Shown here piece by piece: positions 27,836 to 37,225 of a stretch of 64,000 nucleotides of DNA. Under the pieces are notes generated by a model that had not been told where the DNA came from, did not search any database, and worked only from the letters and a program-made list of their open reading frames with translations. Made by a program: the position numbers and the translations under genes. Every line of letters begins with the position of its first letter. The stretch's first letter is position 1. The stretch comes from Methanosarcina barkeri 3 (GTDB lineage Archaea > Halobacteriota > Methanosarcinia > Methanosarcinales > Methanosarcinaceae): NCBI RefSeq assembly GCF_000970305.1, contig NZ_CP009517.1, forward strand, positions 2,480,001 through 2,544,000, given 5' to 3'.

Positions 27836-28181
27836 TAAAGCAGATCATGGAAACTGAAAACAAAGATATCATTCGACTTATGAGCTGAAAAATCAGACTC
27901 GATTTTTTCTATTTTTTATTTTTTAAACAGTTTAACATTATGTAACTATACGAATGAATCGAATATCAATGAGTAGATAGGCTACTTAGCTATAGGTTTA
28001 GCCATATCAGGCTCCTAGTCGACAAGAAGGAATGTTTTATTGTCCAGACACTTTCGGATCTGATTTTAATCTTATATTAATCACAACAGATGCTCTATTG
28101 AAAAAGTAAGCACAATACGGAACTCATAAAGTATTAGTGAAATAATTCCTATACTTTCTAAAAATATAAGGTAGGGTAAAC
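27836..28181. other. Intergenic region
   Basis: Contains a T-rich stretch at 27901-27925 that may end the phospholipase-like transcript, and a probable promoter for the next gene. No ORF is seen. Confidence 0.4.
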
Positions 28182-29051
28182 GTGACAAGAAAAAATCTAC
28201 TGCTCATTCCTATCTTTTTTGCCCTTTTTGTTATAGGCATACTATTTTTCTATGTTGTTTATGCCATAAACACGGGTACGTACCTTAACAGGGAGCCGGT
28301 TGAAAGATACTATTTTGAGTATGATATCAAAGTTACAGGACTTTCCGGAAAGGAAGTGAATGGAACGACTGTGATAATGGTTCCTATCCCTGCATCTAAG
28401 GAAGGCAAATTTTTTACTCCCTTTACGCAGAAACCTGATTTTATCCAGAAGTTTCTACTTAAAATCATGCACAAACCTGAACGAGATCATATAGGTCCTT
28501 ATTTTAGAAATATGAGTGAAACACTTGATAATAAAGAAATAATGGGGGACTGGGTAACTTTCATTGAAGAAACTGATAAAGGCTATATGCTTGGATTCAG
28601 AACCAATGAGACTAGGCTCGAGGATATCTCGTATGGTAACTCGTTTGTTGCAGATTATTTTGATATTTTTGATCCTATAAATAATGGAAGTCCAATGTTA
28701 TTTCCTGTCGAAAATGTATCTAATATTTCTTCTGTCTCTTATGGAGACTACACTAAGTATGCCTCAAATCCAAAATATGATACTTATATCTACTTAAGCG
28801 ATAATCTAAAAGGAGGAGAAAATGTATCTTTCTTTGTCTACTTGGCTGCAAATAATGATCCATATGAGTGGCCTGAAAAATACAGAGGTAAGTACGATAA
28901 TCTACTATTGGCAAAGGTTAATGACACAGGCTATGTAAAAGTCAGGACTATTATGGGACAGGAAGTACCATGGGGAAATGACAGTCTTGAAGTAATGAGT
29001 ACTCAGTATTTTTTAGATTTTTATGCTGATGGAACATCTAACAATTCTTAG
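28182..29051 (+). CDS. Membrane-anchored extracellular protein of unknown function
   Basis: A 289-residue protein starting at a GTG. One N-terminal transmembrane helix (about residues 6-29, LIPIFFALFVIGILFFYVVY) is followed by an outside domain rich in aromatic and acidic residues and Asn-x-Ser/Thr sites (VNGTTVI, MSETL, NVSNISS). The pattern EYDIKVTGLSGKEVNGTTVI and SFFVYLAANNDPYEW suggests a beta-sandwich. I do not recognise the family. Confidence 0.7.
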   Translation: MTRKNLLLIPIFFALFVIGILFFYVVYAINTGTYLNREPVERYYFEYDIKVTGLSGKEVNGTTVIMVPIPASKEGKFFTPFTQKPDFIQKFLLKIMHKPERDHIGPYFRNMSETLDNKEIMGDWVTFIEETDKGYMLGFRTNETRLEDISYGNSFVADYFDIFDPINNGSPMLFPVENVSNISSVSYGDYTKYASNPKYDTYIYLSDNLKGGENVSFFVYLAANNDPYEWPEKYRGKYDNLLLAKVNDTGYVKVRTIMGQEVPWGNDSLEVMSTQYFLDFYADGTSNNS

Positions 29052-29132
29052 GACTAACTATCAGAATCCATCTTCTGTGAAGCAAGTTGATTTAACGATA
29101 TGTAGTTTCTTAGAATCTCTTCTAAATAACGA

Positions 29133-29991
29133 ATTTCGGTTGATAATTATATTGAAGCTGTACAGAGTCTTAAAGGAATTAGTATAAGCACTACAGTTCT
29201 TCAAAATAAAAACATTGGTAGTATCTCGAAACCAGAGGTTCCAGATATTGAAAATACAGAGATTTACGAGGAATCCAAAAGATACGCAATTCCCAAAATC
29301 TTCACCAGCCCTTCTACAGGTATGGAATTTGTACTTATTCCAGCCGGAAACTTTATGATGGGATCTCCTTCTGGTGAAGAGGTCATATATGATGAAGCTC
29401 CAATCCACAAAGTAACAATTGAGGATTCGTTCTATATGGGTAAATATCCCGTTACTCAGAATCAATGGAAAAAATTCAAGGGTCTAATCCTTCGTCCCTC
29501 AAGGGTGAAGATTGGCCGGTTGAGATGATTTCCTGGGAAGACGCTCAGGAGTTTATTCAAAAGTTAAATGAAAAAGAAGTAACTGAAAAATACCGTCTAT
29601 CTTCAGAAGCCGAATGGGAATACTCCTGCCGAGCCGGTACGCAAACAAGGTATTCTTTTGGCGAAGATGAGTCAAAGCTTAATAAATATGCGTGGTATGA
29701 AAAAATTCTAGTTCTAAAATTCATCCAGTTGGCCAGAAGAAACCTAACTCTTGGGGTCTCTATGATATGCATGGGAATGTCTGGGAATGGATTCAAGATA
29801 GGTGGCATGAAAACTATGAAGGTGCTCCTTCTGATGGCAGTATCTGGGAAAATGGAAATAGCCCCAATCGTGTGATACTTGGTAGCGGCTGGAGCAGCCT
29901 TGCCAGGGGCTGCCGGTCAGTTAACCGCTTTAGGAGTGGCTCCGACCGCCGCAACAACTTCGTTAGCTTCCGTCTTCTGAGGAAACTGTAA
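29133..29991 (+). pseudogene. FGE/SUMF1-like gene with two frameshifts
   Basis: Three reading frames join into one FGE-sulfatase domain: GMEFVLIPAGNFMMGSPSGE in frame 1, SNPSSLKGEDWPVEMISWED to ESKLNKYAWYE in frame 2, and NSWGLYDMHGNVWEWIQDRW to SFRLLRKL in frame 3. Both shifts fall in an A6 run within GAAAAAATTC (about 29469-29477 and 29699-29708); one more A would restore each frame. The C-terminal loop has only the second cysteine (SLARGCRSVNRF). A variable head (SVDNYIEAVQSLKGISISTT) precedes the domain. Pseudogene, sequencing error in A-runs, or slippage are all possible. Confidence 0.75.
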
Positions 29992-30163
29992 CTACTTTCT
30001 ACTTTACCACTAATACTGAATATCGAAAACAATCCCTGTGAAGCTCGAAGGCTCGAAGCGTGCGAAGCCGCCGAGTCTGAGTACTGAGCCGCTTCATTTT
30101 ATATCTAATTCCACTAAATTCTTCAGTAATGCTTATACCAAAAGCCTCTATTATATCCACTTC

Positions 30164-32629
30164 ATGAAACAGGATATGTCAAGCGCCGACGTTGCTGCAG
30201 TTGTTGCCGAATTGTCAGCAGGTCCCAAATCCATTATTGATGCGAAGATCGGGAAGATATATCAGCCTGCGAACGAGGAGATTCGCATCAACCTTTACGT
30301 TTTTCACCAGGGCAGGGACAACCTGGTTATTGAGGCTGGGAAGCGCATTCATTTAAGTAAATACCTCAGGGCAAGCCCGACGCTTCCCCAGGCTTTTCCA
30401 ATGCTGCTTAGAAAATACCTGATGGGAGGCAGGATTACATCCGTTGAGCAGCATGAGTTTGACAGGATAGTGAAAATCGGAATTGAAAGAGCCGGAGTCC
30501 ATAATACTCTTATTGTGGAGCTTTTCGCGCCAGGAAACATACTTATTGTAGATTCGGAAAACAAAATTATTCTGCCTATGAATCCTGTAACCATGAAGGA
30601 TAGACGGCTTAGGAGTGGAGAAATTTACGAACTGCCTGAGGCACAGATAAGTCCTCTCAAGGTTAAGGTTTCTGACCTTATGGAGGCTTTTTCCAGGTCT
30701 ACGGCTGATATTGTGCGGACGGTTGCCACAAGGTTCAATTTGGGAGGAGTTCTGGCAGAAGAAGTCTGTGCCAGGGCAGGAATTGACAAATCAAAGCCTT
30801 CAAAGGAAGCAACTGAAGAAGATGCCTCCAGGCTCTGCAATGCAATGCACGGTCTTTTCTCCCCGCTTTTGAGGATCGGGGCCGAAAGTAAAGGTCTCGA
30901 AGAAGCTGAAGCCGAAACTGAACTTAAACCAGAAACCGAATCAAAACCCGAAACTGAACTTAAATCCGAGACCGAATCAAAACCCGAAACCGAAATTAAA
31001 CCCGAAGCCGAGGTTGAAGGCGAGGCTCCCAAGCTCAGGCCTCAGCATGTAAAAAAGGAAATCAACGGAACGCTGGAAACTTTCGACGTACTTCCTTTTG
31101 ACCTCATTCGCTATTCAGGGTTTGAAAAAGAATATTTTGATTCTTTTAACACGGCACTTGATGAGTTTTTTGGAAAAAAGGCACTTGAGCAGGTTGAAGA
31201 GGTAAAAGCAGCTCAGAAAAAGGAGAAAAACCTTGGTGTTTATGAACGGCGGCTTCTCCAGCAGGAAGAGAGCCTTGCAAAGTTCGAAAAAGAAATCGAG
31301 AAAAATAATACCCTTGCTGAGACAGTCTATGCAAACTACCAGGTTATCGAAGAGCTTCTTTCCGTGCTCAACGGCGCAAGGTCAAAGGGATATTCCTGGG
31401 ACGAGATCCGCTCTATTCTGAAGCAGGCCAAAAAGGCCGTACCTGCTGCGCAAAAGATAACAAATATCGACCCAAGGACAGGGACTGTAGCTGTGAACCT
31501 TGACGGGAAGAGCGTTAATATTGACATCCGTAAGACAGTGCCGCAGAATGCTCAGGAATACTACGAAAAGGTTAAGAAATTTAGCAAGAAAAAAGATGGT
31601 GCTATCAAAGCGATCGAAGATACCAGGAAAGCTATGGAGAAAAAAGCTGTCGCAAAGGCTGCAAAGGCAGGAAGGAAACTTCAGGCGTCTAGGAAAAAGC
31701 ACTGGTACGACAGGTTCAGGTGGTTTGTGTCTTCAGATGGCTTCTTTGTTGTGGGAGGCAGGGATGCAGACACTAACGAGGATATCTTTAAGAAATATCT
31801 GGAAAAAAGAGATCTTGTCTTCCATACCCAGACTCCGGGTGCCCCTCTCACAGTTATCAAAACCGGCGGAGAAGAGGTTCCTGAATCCACATTATACGAG
31901 GCTGCACAGTTTGCTGTATCTTATTCCAGCCTCTGGAAAGCCGGACATTTCAGCGGGGACTGCTATTGGGTTAAAGCCGAACAGGTTAGCAAAACTCCGG
32001 AGTCAGGAGAATACGTGAAAAAAGGAGCTTTTATTATCCGCGGGGAACGTAATTATTTTAAGGATATTCCGCTAGGCGTTGCAGTCGGGCTTGAACTCAA
32101 AGGTGAGACAAGAGTTATAGGTGGCCCTGTTTCTTCTGTCAGGAAACATGGGGATTATATTCTCGAAATTGTCCCTGGGGCTTTTAATCAGAATGATATC
32201 TCTAAAAAAATCTACAGGATTTATGCTGATGAACTCAATGACCCCCGTTTTGTGAAGCAGATCGCTTCTCCTGACCAGATAGCTATGATGGTCCCACCCG
32301 GAGAATCGGATTTAAAGAGCCAGAAACCTGAAAGGAAGGGAGAAAGGATCGAGGATGAAAGAGAAGAGTACGGAGTTCCTGAAGTAGAGGACGAACCTGA
32401 AGATGAAGAAGAGGAAACTGAACAGGAATTAGGACGTAACCCAAGGGAGGGAACTGAACAGAAATTAGGAAATGACCTTAGGGAGGGAACTGAACAGAAA
32501 ATGGGAAATGACCTAAGTGAGGAAACTGAGGAAGAGTTAAGGGATAAACTTGCCAACCAAGCCACGGAAATAAAAGCAAAGAAAGGAATGGAAGAAGGGA
32601 TTGAAATGCATGGAGTGAAAAAGGCATGA
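30164..32629 (+). CDS. RqcH/NEMF-family ribosome quality control protein (NFACT)
   Basis: About 821 residues. The N-terminal NFACT-N region (SSADVAAVVAELSAGPKSII, NLVIEAGKRIHLSKY) leads to coiled coils and the NFACT-R domain (WYDRFRWFVSSDGFFVVGGR, then AGHFSGDCYWVKAEQVSK). The family binds split 60S/50S-peptidyl-tRNA complexes and recruits tRNA for C-terminal tailing. Two low-complexity inserts: Glu/Thr/Pro/Lys repeats near residues 245-285, and acidic EGTEQKLGNDLR-like repeats near the C-terminus. The ATG at 30164 is chosen because the 42 residues before it are low-quality. The stop overlaps the pelota start (ATGA). Confidence 0.93.
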   Translation: MKQDMSSADVAAVVAELSAGPKSIIDAKIGKIYQPANEEIRINLYVFHQGRDNLVIEAGKRIHLSKYLRASPTLPQAFPMLLRKYLMGGRITSVEQHEFDRIVKIGIERAGVHNTLIVELFAPGNILIVDSENKIILPMNPVTMKDRRLRSGEIYELPEAQISPLKVKVSDLMEAFSRSTADIVRTVATRFNLGGVLAEEVCARAGIDKSKPSKEATEEDASRLCNAMHGLFSPLLRIGAESKGLEEAEAETELKPETESKPETELKSETESKPETEIKPEAEVEGEAPKLRPQHVKKEINGTLETFDVLPFDLIRYSGFEKEYFDSFNTALDEFFGKKALEQVEEVKAAQKKEKNLGVYERRLLQQEESLAKFEKEIEKNNTLAETVYANYQVIEELLSVLNGARSKGYSWDEIRSILKQAKKAVPAAQKITNIDPRTGTVAVNLDGKSVNIDIRKTVPQNAQEYYEKVKKFSKKKDGAIKAIEDTRKAMEKKAVAKAAKAGRKLQASRKKHWYDRFRWFVSSDGFFVVGGRDADTNEDIFKKYLEKRDLVFHTQTPGAPLTVIKTGGEEVPESTLYEAAQFAVSYSSLWKAGHFSGDCYWVKAEQVSKTPESGEYVKKGAFIIRGERNYFKDIPLGVAVGLELKGETRVIGGPVSSVRKHGDYILEIVPGAFNQNDISKKIYRIYADELNDPRFVKQIASPDQIAMMVPPGESDLKSQKPERKGERIEDEREEYGVPEVEDEPEDEEEETEQELGRNPREGTEQKLGNDLREGTEQKMGNDLSEETEEELRDKLANQATEIKAKKGMEEGIEMHGVKKA

Positions 32630-33678
32630 GGGTTACAAACCGTTCCCTTAAGGGAAGGGAAGGGGAGATTGCAGTAACAGCCGAAACCCTTGATGACCTC
32701 TGGCACCTCAAATATATAATCGAAAAAGGAGACCTTGTTTTTGCGGTTACCAAACGAAAAGCCGATTCGGCAAGTGACAAAATCCGCCCTGAAAAGGTTG
32801 AAAAGGTAAAGGTCAGGCTCGGAATCAGAGTTGACGATATCGAGTTTCACAAGTTTGCAAACCGGCTGCGAATACATGGGATGATAGAGCATGGGATGGA
32901 TGTAGGCTCTTATCATACTCTCAATGTCGAGATCGGATCCAATCTTTCTATCGTTAAGGAACACTGGAAGAATGACCAGTTCCAGCGGATCCAGGATGCT
33001 GAAGAAGCCTCGAAGCGGCCTAAGGTTGTTATGGTCGCAATAGAAGAAGGTGATGCCGATATCGGTTTTGTTCACCATTATGGAATAGAGATCTATTCTC
33101 ACATCCGACAGTCCTCAGGAAAGCGAGAAACTGGCTTGAGGAATGAGTTTTTCAGGGAGGTTGTAGAACAGCTTAAGCATGCCGTTCCTGAGGAAGCATC
33201 CATAGTTATTGCCGGGCCCGGATTTACTAAAGAGGATTTCATGAAATATTTCCAGGAAACCGAACCTGCTATGGCTTCAAAAGCCCTTGTCGAAGATACC
33301 TCCATGATAGGAATGTCCGGTTTTCAGGAAGTTCTGCGCAGAGGTGCAGTGGACCGCATTATGCAGGAATCACGTATAGCCCGTGAATCCGCCCTGATGG
33401 AAGACCTGATTCGTGAGATTTCAATGGACGGCAAAGCTGCTTATGGTCTTGCTGATGTTAAGAATGCCCTTAATTACGGAGCTGTCGAAACTCTGCTTGT
33501 TGCAGATGAAACCCTTCGGGAAGGACGGGAAAAAGGAGAGGACATCGATAAGCTCCTGATGGAAGTCGAACAGTCCCAGGGAAAGATTGTCGTTTTCAGC
33601 ACGGCCTTTGAGCCCGGAGAAAAACTTCATAAATTGGGAGGAATCGCAGCTCTGCTTCGTTTTAGGGTTACAGGCTAA
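32626..33678 (+). CDS. pelA: Ribosome rescue factor aPelota (Dom34)
   Basis: A 350-residue protein with the three Pelota domains. The N-terminal Sm-like domain includes VTAETLDDLWHLKYIIEKGD and RLGIRVDDIEFH. The central domain has VVMVAIEEGDADIGFVHHYG, and the C-terminal eRF1-like domain ends KLHKLGGIAALLRFRV. Pelota with aIF/aEF1A and ABCE1 rescues stalled ribosomes. Its ATG overlaps the last codon of the RqcH-type gene, so stalled-ribosome splitting and nascent-chain tagging are encoded as one transcript. Confidence 0.97.
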   Translation: MRVTNRSLKGREGEIAVTAETLDDLWHLKYIIEKGDLVFAVTKRKADSASDKIRPEKVEKVKVRLGIRVDDIEFHKFANRLRIHGMIEHGMDVGSYHTLNVEIGSNLSIVKEHWKNDQFQRIQDAEEASKRPKVVMVAIEEGDADIGFVHHYGIEIYSHIRQSSGKRETGLRNEFFREVVEQLKHAVPEEASIVIAGPGFTKEDFMKYFQETEPAMASKALVEDTSMIGMSGFQEVLRRGAVDRIMQESRIARESALMEDLIREISMDGKAAYGLADVKNALNYGAVETLLVADETLREGREKGEDIDKLLMEVEQSQGKIVVFSTAFEPGEKLHKLGGIAALLRFRVTG

Positions 33679-33900
33679 TTTTCGGTCAAGCTTTTTTTAA
33701 AAGGATTGCAGGGTAGTTTTTGGTCAATCCTTTTTTAAAAACTTTGCAGGTCTGCTTCGTTTTAGGATGACAGGTTGAGTTAATCAGACGGACTATCTTG
33801 TTTTTATTATTACATTTTTTCTTACTTTCCGACCCAGTGCTCTCATGGTTCTGTCAGGTCTATGAGGACTACTAATTCCCCCAGCTACTGTTGGGTCTAT
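33679..33900. repeat. Duplicated 3' segment and MITE end after pelota
   Basis: Two ~60-nt copies (about 33680 and 33712) share GGTCAA, a T-run, AAAA and GCAGG, each with oligo-T tracts that may end transcription. At 33847 a MITE-like end GGTTCTGTCAGGTCTATGAG resembles the element at 8388; its partner end is degraded (near 33921). Confidence 0.5.
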
Positions 33901-34160
33901 AAAAACTTCAACTTTTGTAGACTTGAAACAATTCTAAATACAAAATTATTTATAGTATTATTAGGAAATAGGATTCCGTATTCCTTTAAACGCATTAAAT
34001 AAGCCTAAGATAGAGGAAAGTCAGTTGATTAATAAAACGGTAGGAAAGTCAGTTGATTAATAAAACGGTAGAGAAGAAGCTTTCAAATCAAATTTTACAC
34101 CTTTGTTCGAGAGTGGCATGCTTTTAACTTCTGACGAAATTTATGGGATATTTGAGGGCA
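33901..34160. other. AT-rich gap with short duplication
   Basis: The words GGAAAGTCAGTTGATTAATA and AAACGGTAG occur twice in tandem (34016-34071). No ORF is seen. Confidence 0.5.
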
Positions 34161-34166
34161 GTTTGA

Positions 34167-34342
34167 GAGAAATCTAAGGGAGATTTAAGAGAAATCTAAG
34201 GGAGATTTAAGAGAAATCTAAGGGAGATTTAAGAGAAATCTAAGGGAGATTTAAGAGAAATCTAAGGGAAATTTAAGAGAAATCTAAGGGAAATTTAAGG
34301 GAAGTTTAAGGGAAATTTAAGGGAAATTTAAGGGAAATTCAT
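34167..34342. repeat. 22-bp self-complementary tandem repeat
   Basis: About eight copies of a 22-bp unit GAGAAATCTAAGGGAGATTT(AA). Each unit carries arms AAATCT and AGATTT around AAGGG, so every unit can fold alone. The last units drift to AAGGGAAATTT. It lies ~300 bp before the S-layer gene. Confidence 0.85.
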
Positions 34343-34643
34343 ACAACACCAATCAAAAAACTCATCCTAAAACCAGGTTTCTTCTCAAATATAAGTTTTA
34401 TAACTGCATTCCGTGACAAAAAGCTCGATTGATGGTTTAAAAGTTTCATTGCCCAGTAAAGGGCTGCATTTGAGGTTTGAGAAATCGATTTAAAGTTTCG
34501 GAATGAATTATTTAGTAAAATTTATTAACTACTTCGAATTATTTGTTGTTACTTTTTATATAATAAATATTACTACAATTGATATTTTCTTGCTTATTGT
34601 GTTTAAGTATATGGTAACAAATGAAAAAGAGTGATAATCCTTT
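34343..34643. other. Upstream region of the S-layer gene
   Basis: AT-rich; TATA-like TTTTTATATAATAAATATTA-type sequence lies at about 34553-34572. Probable promoter of the S-layer gene with a leader of some 50 nt. No repeat beyond the one before it. Confidence 0.4.
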
Positions 34644-36890
34644 ATGAGACCCTATATTCAAAGGACTTTGATTTCCTTGCTTGTTTCGCTTACGGTTTGT
34701 TTGCTGATCATTCCTTCGGGTTTTGCAGCTCCAGCGCCAGTTATCTCTGGTTTTCCCCTCGATACAAACGAAACCTTATCCGATGGTTTCTGCTGGAATG
34801 CGACCACTTTTGGCGGCTTTAACTATCCTGTAAACAAACACAAGGACTTTGTAGCGTCTGAAAACTGGTGGGGCGAACGCCTTCAATATATCGAAAAAGA
34901 CGGACAGGATGAACTTGGCAAAAATCACCCCGGAAACCATGTAATAGGTGAAGATGAACTTGTATATACCACCCATCCTTTCTCTAACAAATATGAACTT
35001 GTTTCCGACCTTGAACTGACCGCCAATACAACTCCTAAGGAACTTGGCGGGATGTTCTACTATAAGCTCCCCTTGTTTGGAAAACCGTATGTTACCGTTG
35101 GAAATGACTCTACCCGGCTTGCAAATCTTGTAATGTCTCAGAAATCTGACGATAAGGAAACATTAAAGGCCGGGGATTCCTGGGACCTTGGGAGTAATTA
35201 TTCTCTGGTAGTTAACCAGGTTGATGTAGATGGCGAAAAGGTATGGTTTTCACTGGATAAAGATGGGAAAGAAGTTGAGTCCGGAATTGTAAACACAAAT
35301 GGAAATGTTGCTGATAAAACCTTTACTGCAACTGCGGATTTCGGAGGTAAGAAAGACCAGCTTTACTTTATAACCTATGTAGATTCCGTATTCACAAGTG
35401 CTACCGATTCCTTTGCAGTCTTTAAGTATACCTGGCTCATTGATAAAGATAAAGTAATGGTCATCGAAAACGGAGACGAATACGAGGGATTTGAGGTAAA
35501 GGAAGCTTCTGAAAACGAAATTGTCCTTAAGAACTCAGATTCCATCACCTTAAACCTTGACAAAGATAAAAAGAACTACTTTACCGATTCCTGGTATTTC
35601 CAGACCTCAGACGAAGGAAAAGGGAGCACTTCTTCTGAAGGATATATTATCTATCCGGCAAAAGAGCTTAACAGCTCTGGAAACTATACCTTGAGAGGTT
35701 TGCCTTTTGACACTAACGAAACCTTATCCGACGGTTTCAGCTGGAATGCAACCACTTTTGGCGGTTTTAACTATCCTGTGAACAAACACAAGGACTTTGT
35801 AGCGTCTGAAAACTGGTGGGGTGAACGCCTTCAATATATCGAAAAAGACGGACAGGATGAACTTGGCAAAAATCACCCCGGAAACCATGTAATAGGTGAA
35901 GATGAACTTGTATATACCACCCGTCCTTTCTCCAGCAAGTATGAACTTGTTTCCGACCTTGGACTGAATGCCAATACAACTCCTAAGGAACTTGGCGGGA
36001 TGTTCTACTATAAGCTTCCCTTGTTTGGAAGAACAGATGTCACCGTTGGAAACGACTCCACCCGGCTTGCAAACCTTGTAATGTCTCAGAAATCTGACGA
36101 TAAGGAAACATTAAAGGCCGGGGATTCCTGGGACCTTGGGAGTAATTATTCTCTGGTAGTTAACCAGGTTGATGTAGATGGCGAAAAGGTATGGTTTTCA
36201 CTGGATAAAGATGGGAAAGAAGTTGAGTCCGGAATTGTAAACACAAATGGAAATGTTGCTGATAAAACCTTTACTGCAACTGCGGATTTCGGAGGTAAGA
36301 AAGGCCAGCTTTACTTTATAACCTATGTAGATTCCGTATTCACAAGTGCTACCGATTCCTTTGCAGTCTTTAAGTATACCTGGCTCATTGATAAAGATAA
36401 AGTAATGGTCATCGAAAACGGAGACGAATACCAGGGATTTGAAGTAAAGGAAGCTTCTGAAAACGAAATTGTCCTTAAGAACTCAGATTCCATCACCTTA
36501 AACCTTGACAAAGATAAAAAGAACTACTTTACCGATTCCTGGTACTTCCAGACCTCAGACGAAGGAAAAGGGAGCACTTCTCCTGAAGGATATGTTATCT
36601 ATCCCGCAACCGACGTTACTGTAGAGGACAAAACCGTTTCAGGTGTCAATAAATCTAAAAAAGCCTCGAATGATCCTGCCTCGAATGAATCCATCTCGAA
36701 TGAGTCTGCATCTTCTACACCCTCTGCTCCTCTTCTCGAGAGTCAGGCTGACGATCCAAAAGATATCAACAGTAGTCTTCCTGATGAAAAAGCCGAAACA
36801 TCAACCTCCGCAAAAACTTCTGGGTTCGAGTTGCTCGCAGCGGTTCTCGGAATAACTTTTTGTCAGTACTTTATCAAAAGGAGAGGTTAA
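34644..36890 (+). CDS. S-layer protein with two near-identical S-layer domains
   Basis: A 748-residue secreted protein. Signal peptide at 1-28 (cleavage near GFAA). Two S-layer duplication domains (PF07752/DUF1608 type) at about 36-340 and 352-656 are almost identical, e.g. GFNYPVNKHKDFVASENWWG and TADFGGKKDQLYFITYVDS in both. Then follows a Ser/Asn/Pro-rich stalk (about 660-720) and a C-terminal membrane anchor (FELLAAVLGITFCQYFI) with a KRRG tail. This is the layout of the Methanosarcina S-layer protein. A single gene with its own upstream region. Confidence 0.95.
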   Translation: MRPYIQRTLISLLVSLTVCLLIIPSGFAAPAPVISGFPLDTNETLSDGFCWNATTFGGFNYPVNKHKDFVASENWWGERLQYIEKDGQDELGKNHPGNHVIGEDELVYTTHPFSNKYELVSDLELTANTTPKELGGMFYYKLPLFGKPYVTVGNDSTRLANLVMSQKSDDKETLKAGDSWDLGSNYSLVVNQVDVDGEKVWFSLDKDGKEVESGIVNTNGNVADKTFTATADFGGKKDQLYFITYVDSVFTSATDSFAVFKYTWLIDKDKVMVIENGDEYEGFEVKEASENEIVLKNSDSITLNLDKDKKNYFTDSWYFQTSDEGKGSTSSEGYIIYPAKELNSSGNYTLRGLPFDTNETLSDGFSWNATTFGGFNYPVNKHKDFVASENWWGERLQYIEKDGQDELGKNHPGNHVIGEDELVYTTRPFSSKYELVSDLGLNANTTPKELGGMFYYKLPLFGRTDVTVGNDSTRLANLVMSQKSDDKETLKAGDSWDLGSNYSLVVNQVDVDGEKVWFSLDKDGKEVESGIVNTNGNVADKTFTATADFGGKKGQLYFITYVDSVFTSATDSFAVFKYTWLIDKDKVMVIENGDEYQGFEVKEASENEIVLKNSDSITLNLDKDKKNYFTDSWYFQTSDEGKGSTSPEGYVIYPATDVTVEDKTVSGVNKSKKASNDPASNESISNESASSTPSAPLLESQADDPKDINSSLPDEKAETSTSAKTSGFELLAAVLGITFCQYFIKRRG
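34750..36608. repeat. Near-identical internal duplication of about 0.9 kb
   Basis: The two S-layer domains match at DNA level with an offset of 948 bp (for example AAACCTTATC at 34771 and 35719). Long blocks are identical even at third codon positions. Confidence 0.85.
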
Positions 36891-36917
36891 GAGAAATATC
36901 TTGAGAGTTATAATTAA

Positions 36918-37090
36918 AAATGATTAATTTTCTTCCATTTTCCTCTCTTGTTTCTCTTTTTCTTTTCTCTTTTTTTCTTCCCTTTTTCTTTTCTCTTTTT
37001 TCTTCCCTTTTTCTTTTCTCTTTCTTTCTACCCTTTTTCTTTTCCTTTTTCCTTTTCAGTTCATTTTCTTTTACATTTTTATCCCTATTT
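36918..37090. repeat. Polypyrimidine (TTTTCTTTTC/CCC) tract
   Basis: About 170 nt with almost only C and T on the plus strand, built from TTTTTCTTCCC and TTTTCTTTTCTC units. Lies between the convergent S-layer and DUF1614 genes. The Lys/Arg-rich ORF on the minus strand is an artefact of this composition. Confidence 0.8.
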
Positions 37091-37225
37091 TTAGCCTTAT
37101 ACTGTTTTCTAATCACCGTTAGCCAGTGTTGAGTAAACAGCAGAATATCATATAAAATCGAGTGCAATCATTTGGAATAATTGATTCCCTAATGACTCAA
37201 CATAGTCCTGTTAACTGATTTTTTG

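Noticed and set aside
32221-33102. A 293-codon minus-strand ORF opposite rqcH/pelota
   Set aside because: Antisense to two strongly recognised genes; Ser-rich shadow.
36874-37167. A Lys/Arg/Glu-rich minus-strand ORF of 97 codons
   Set aside because: It is the shadow of a polypyrimidine tract; composition alone explains it.
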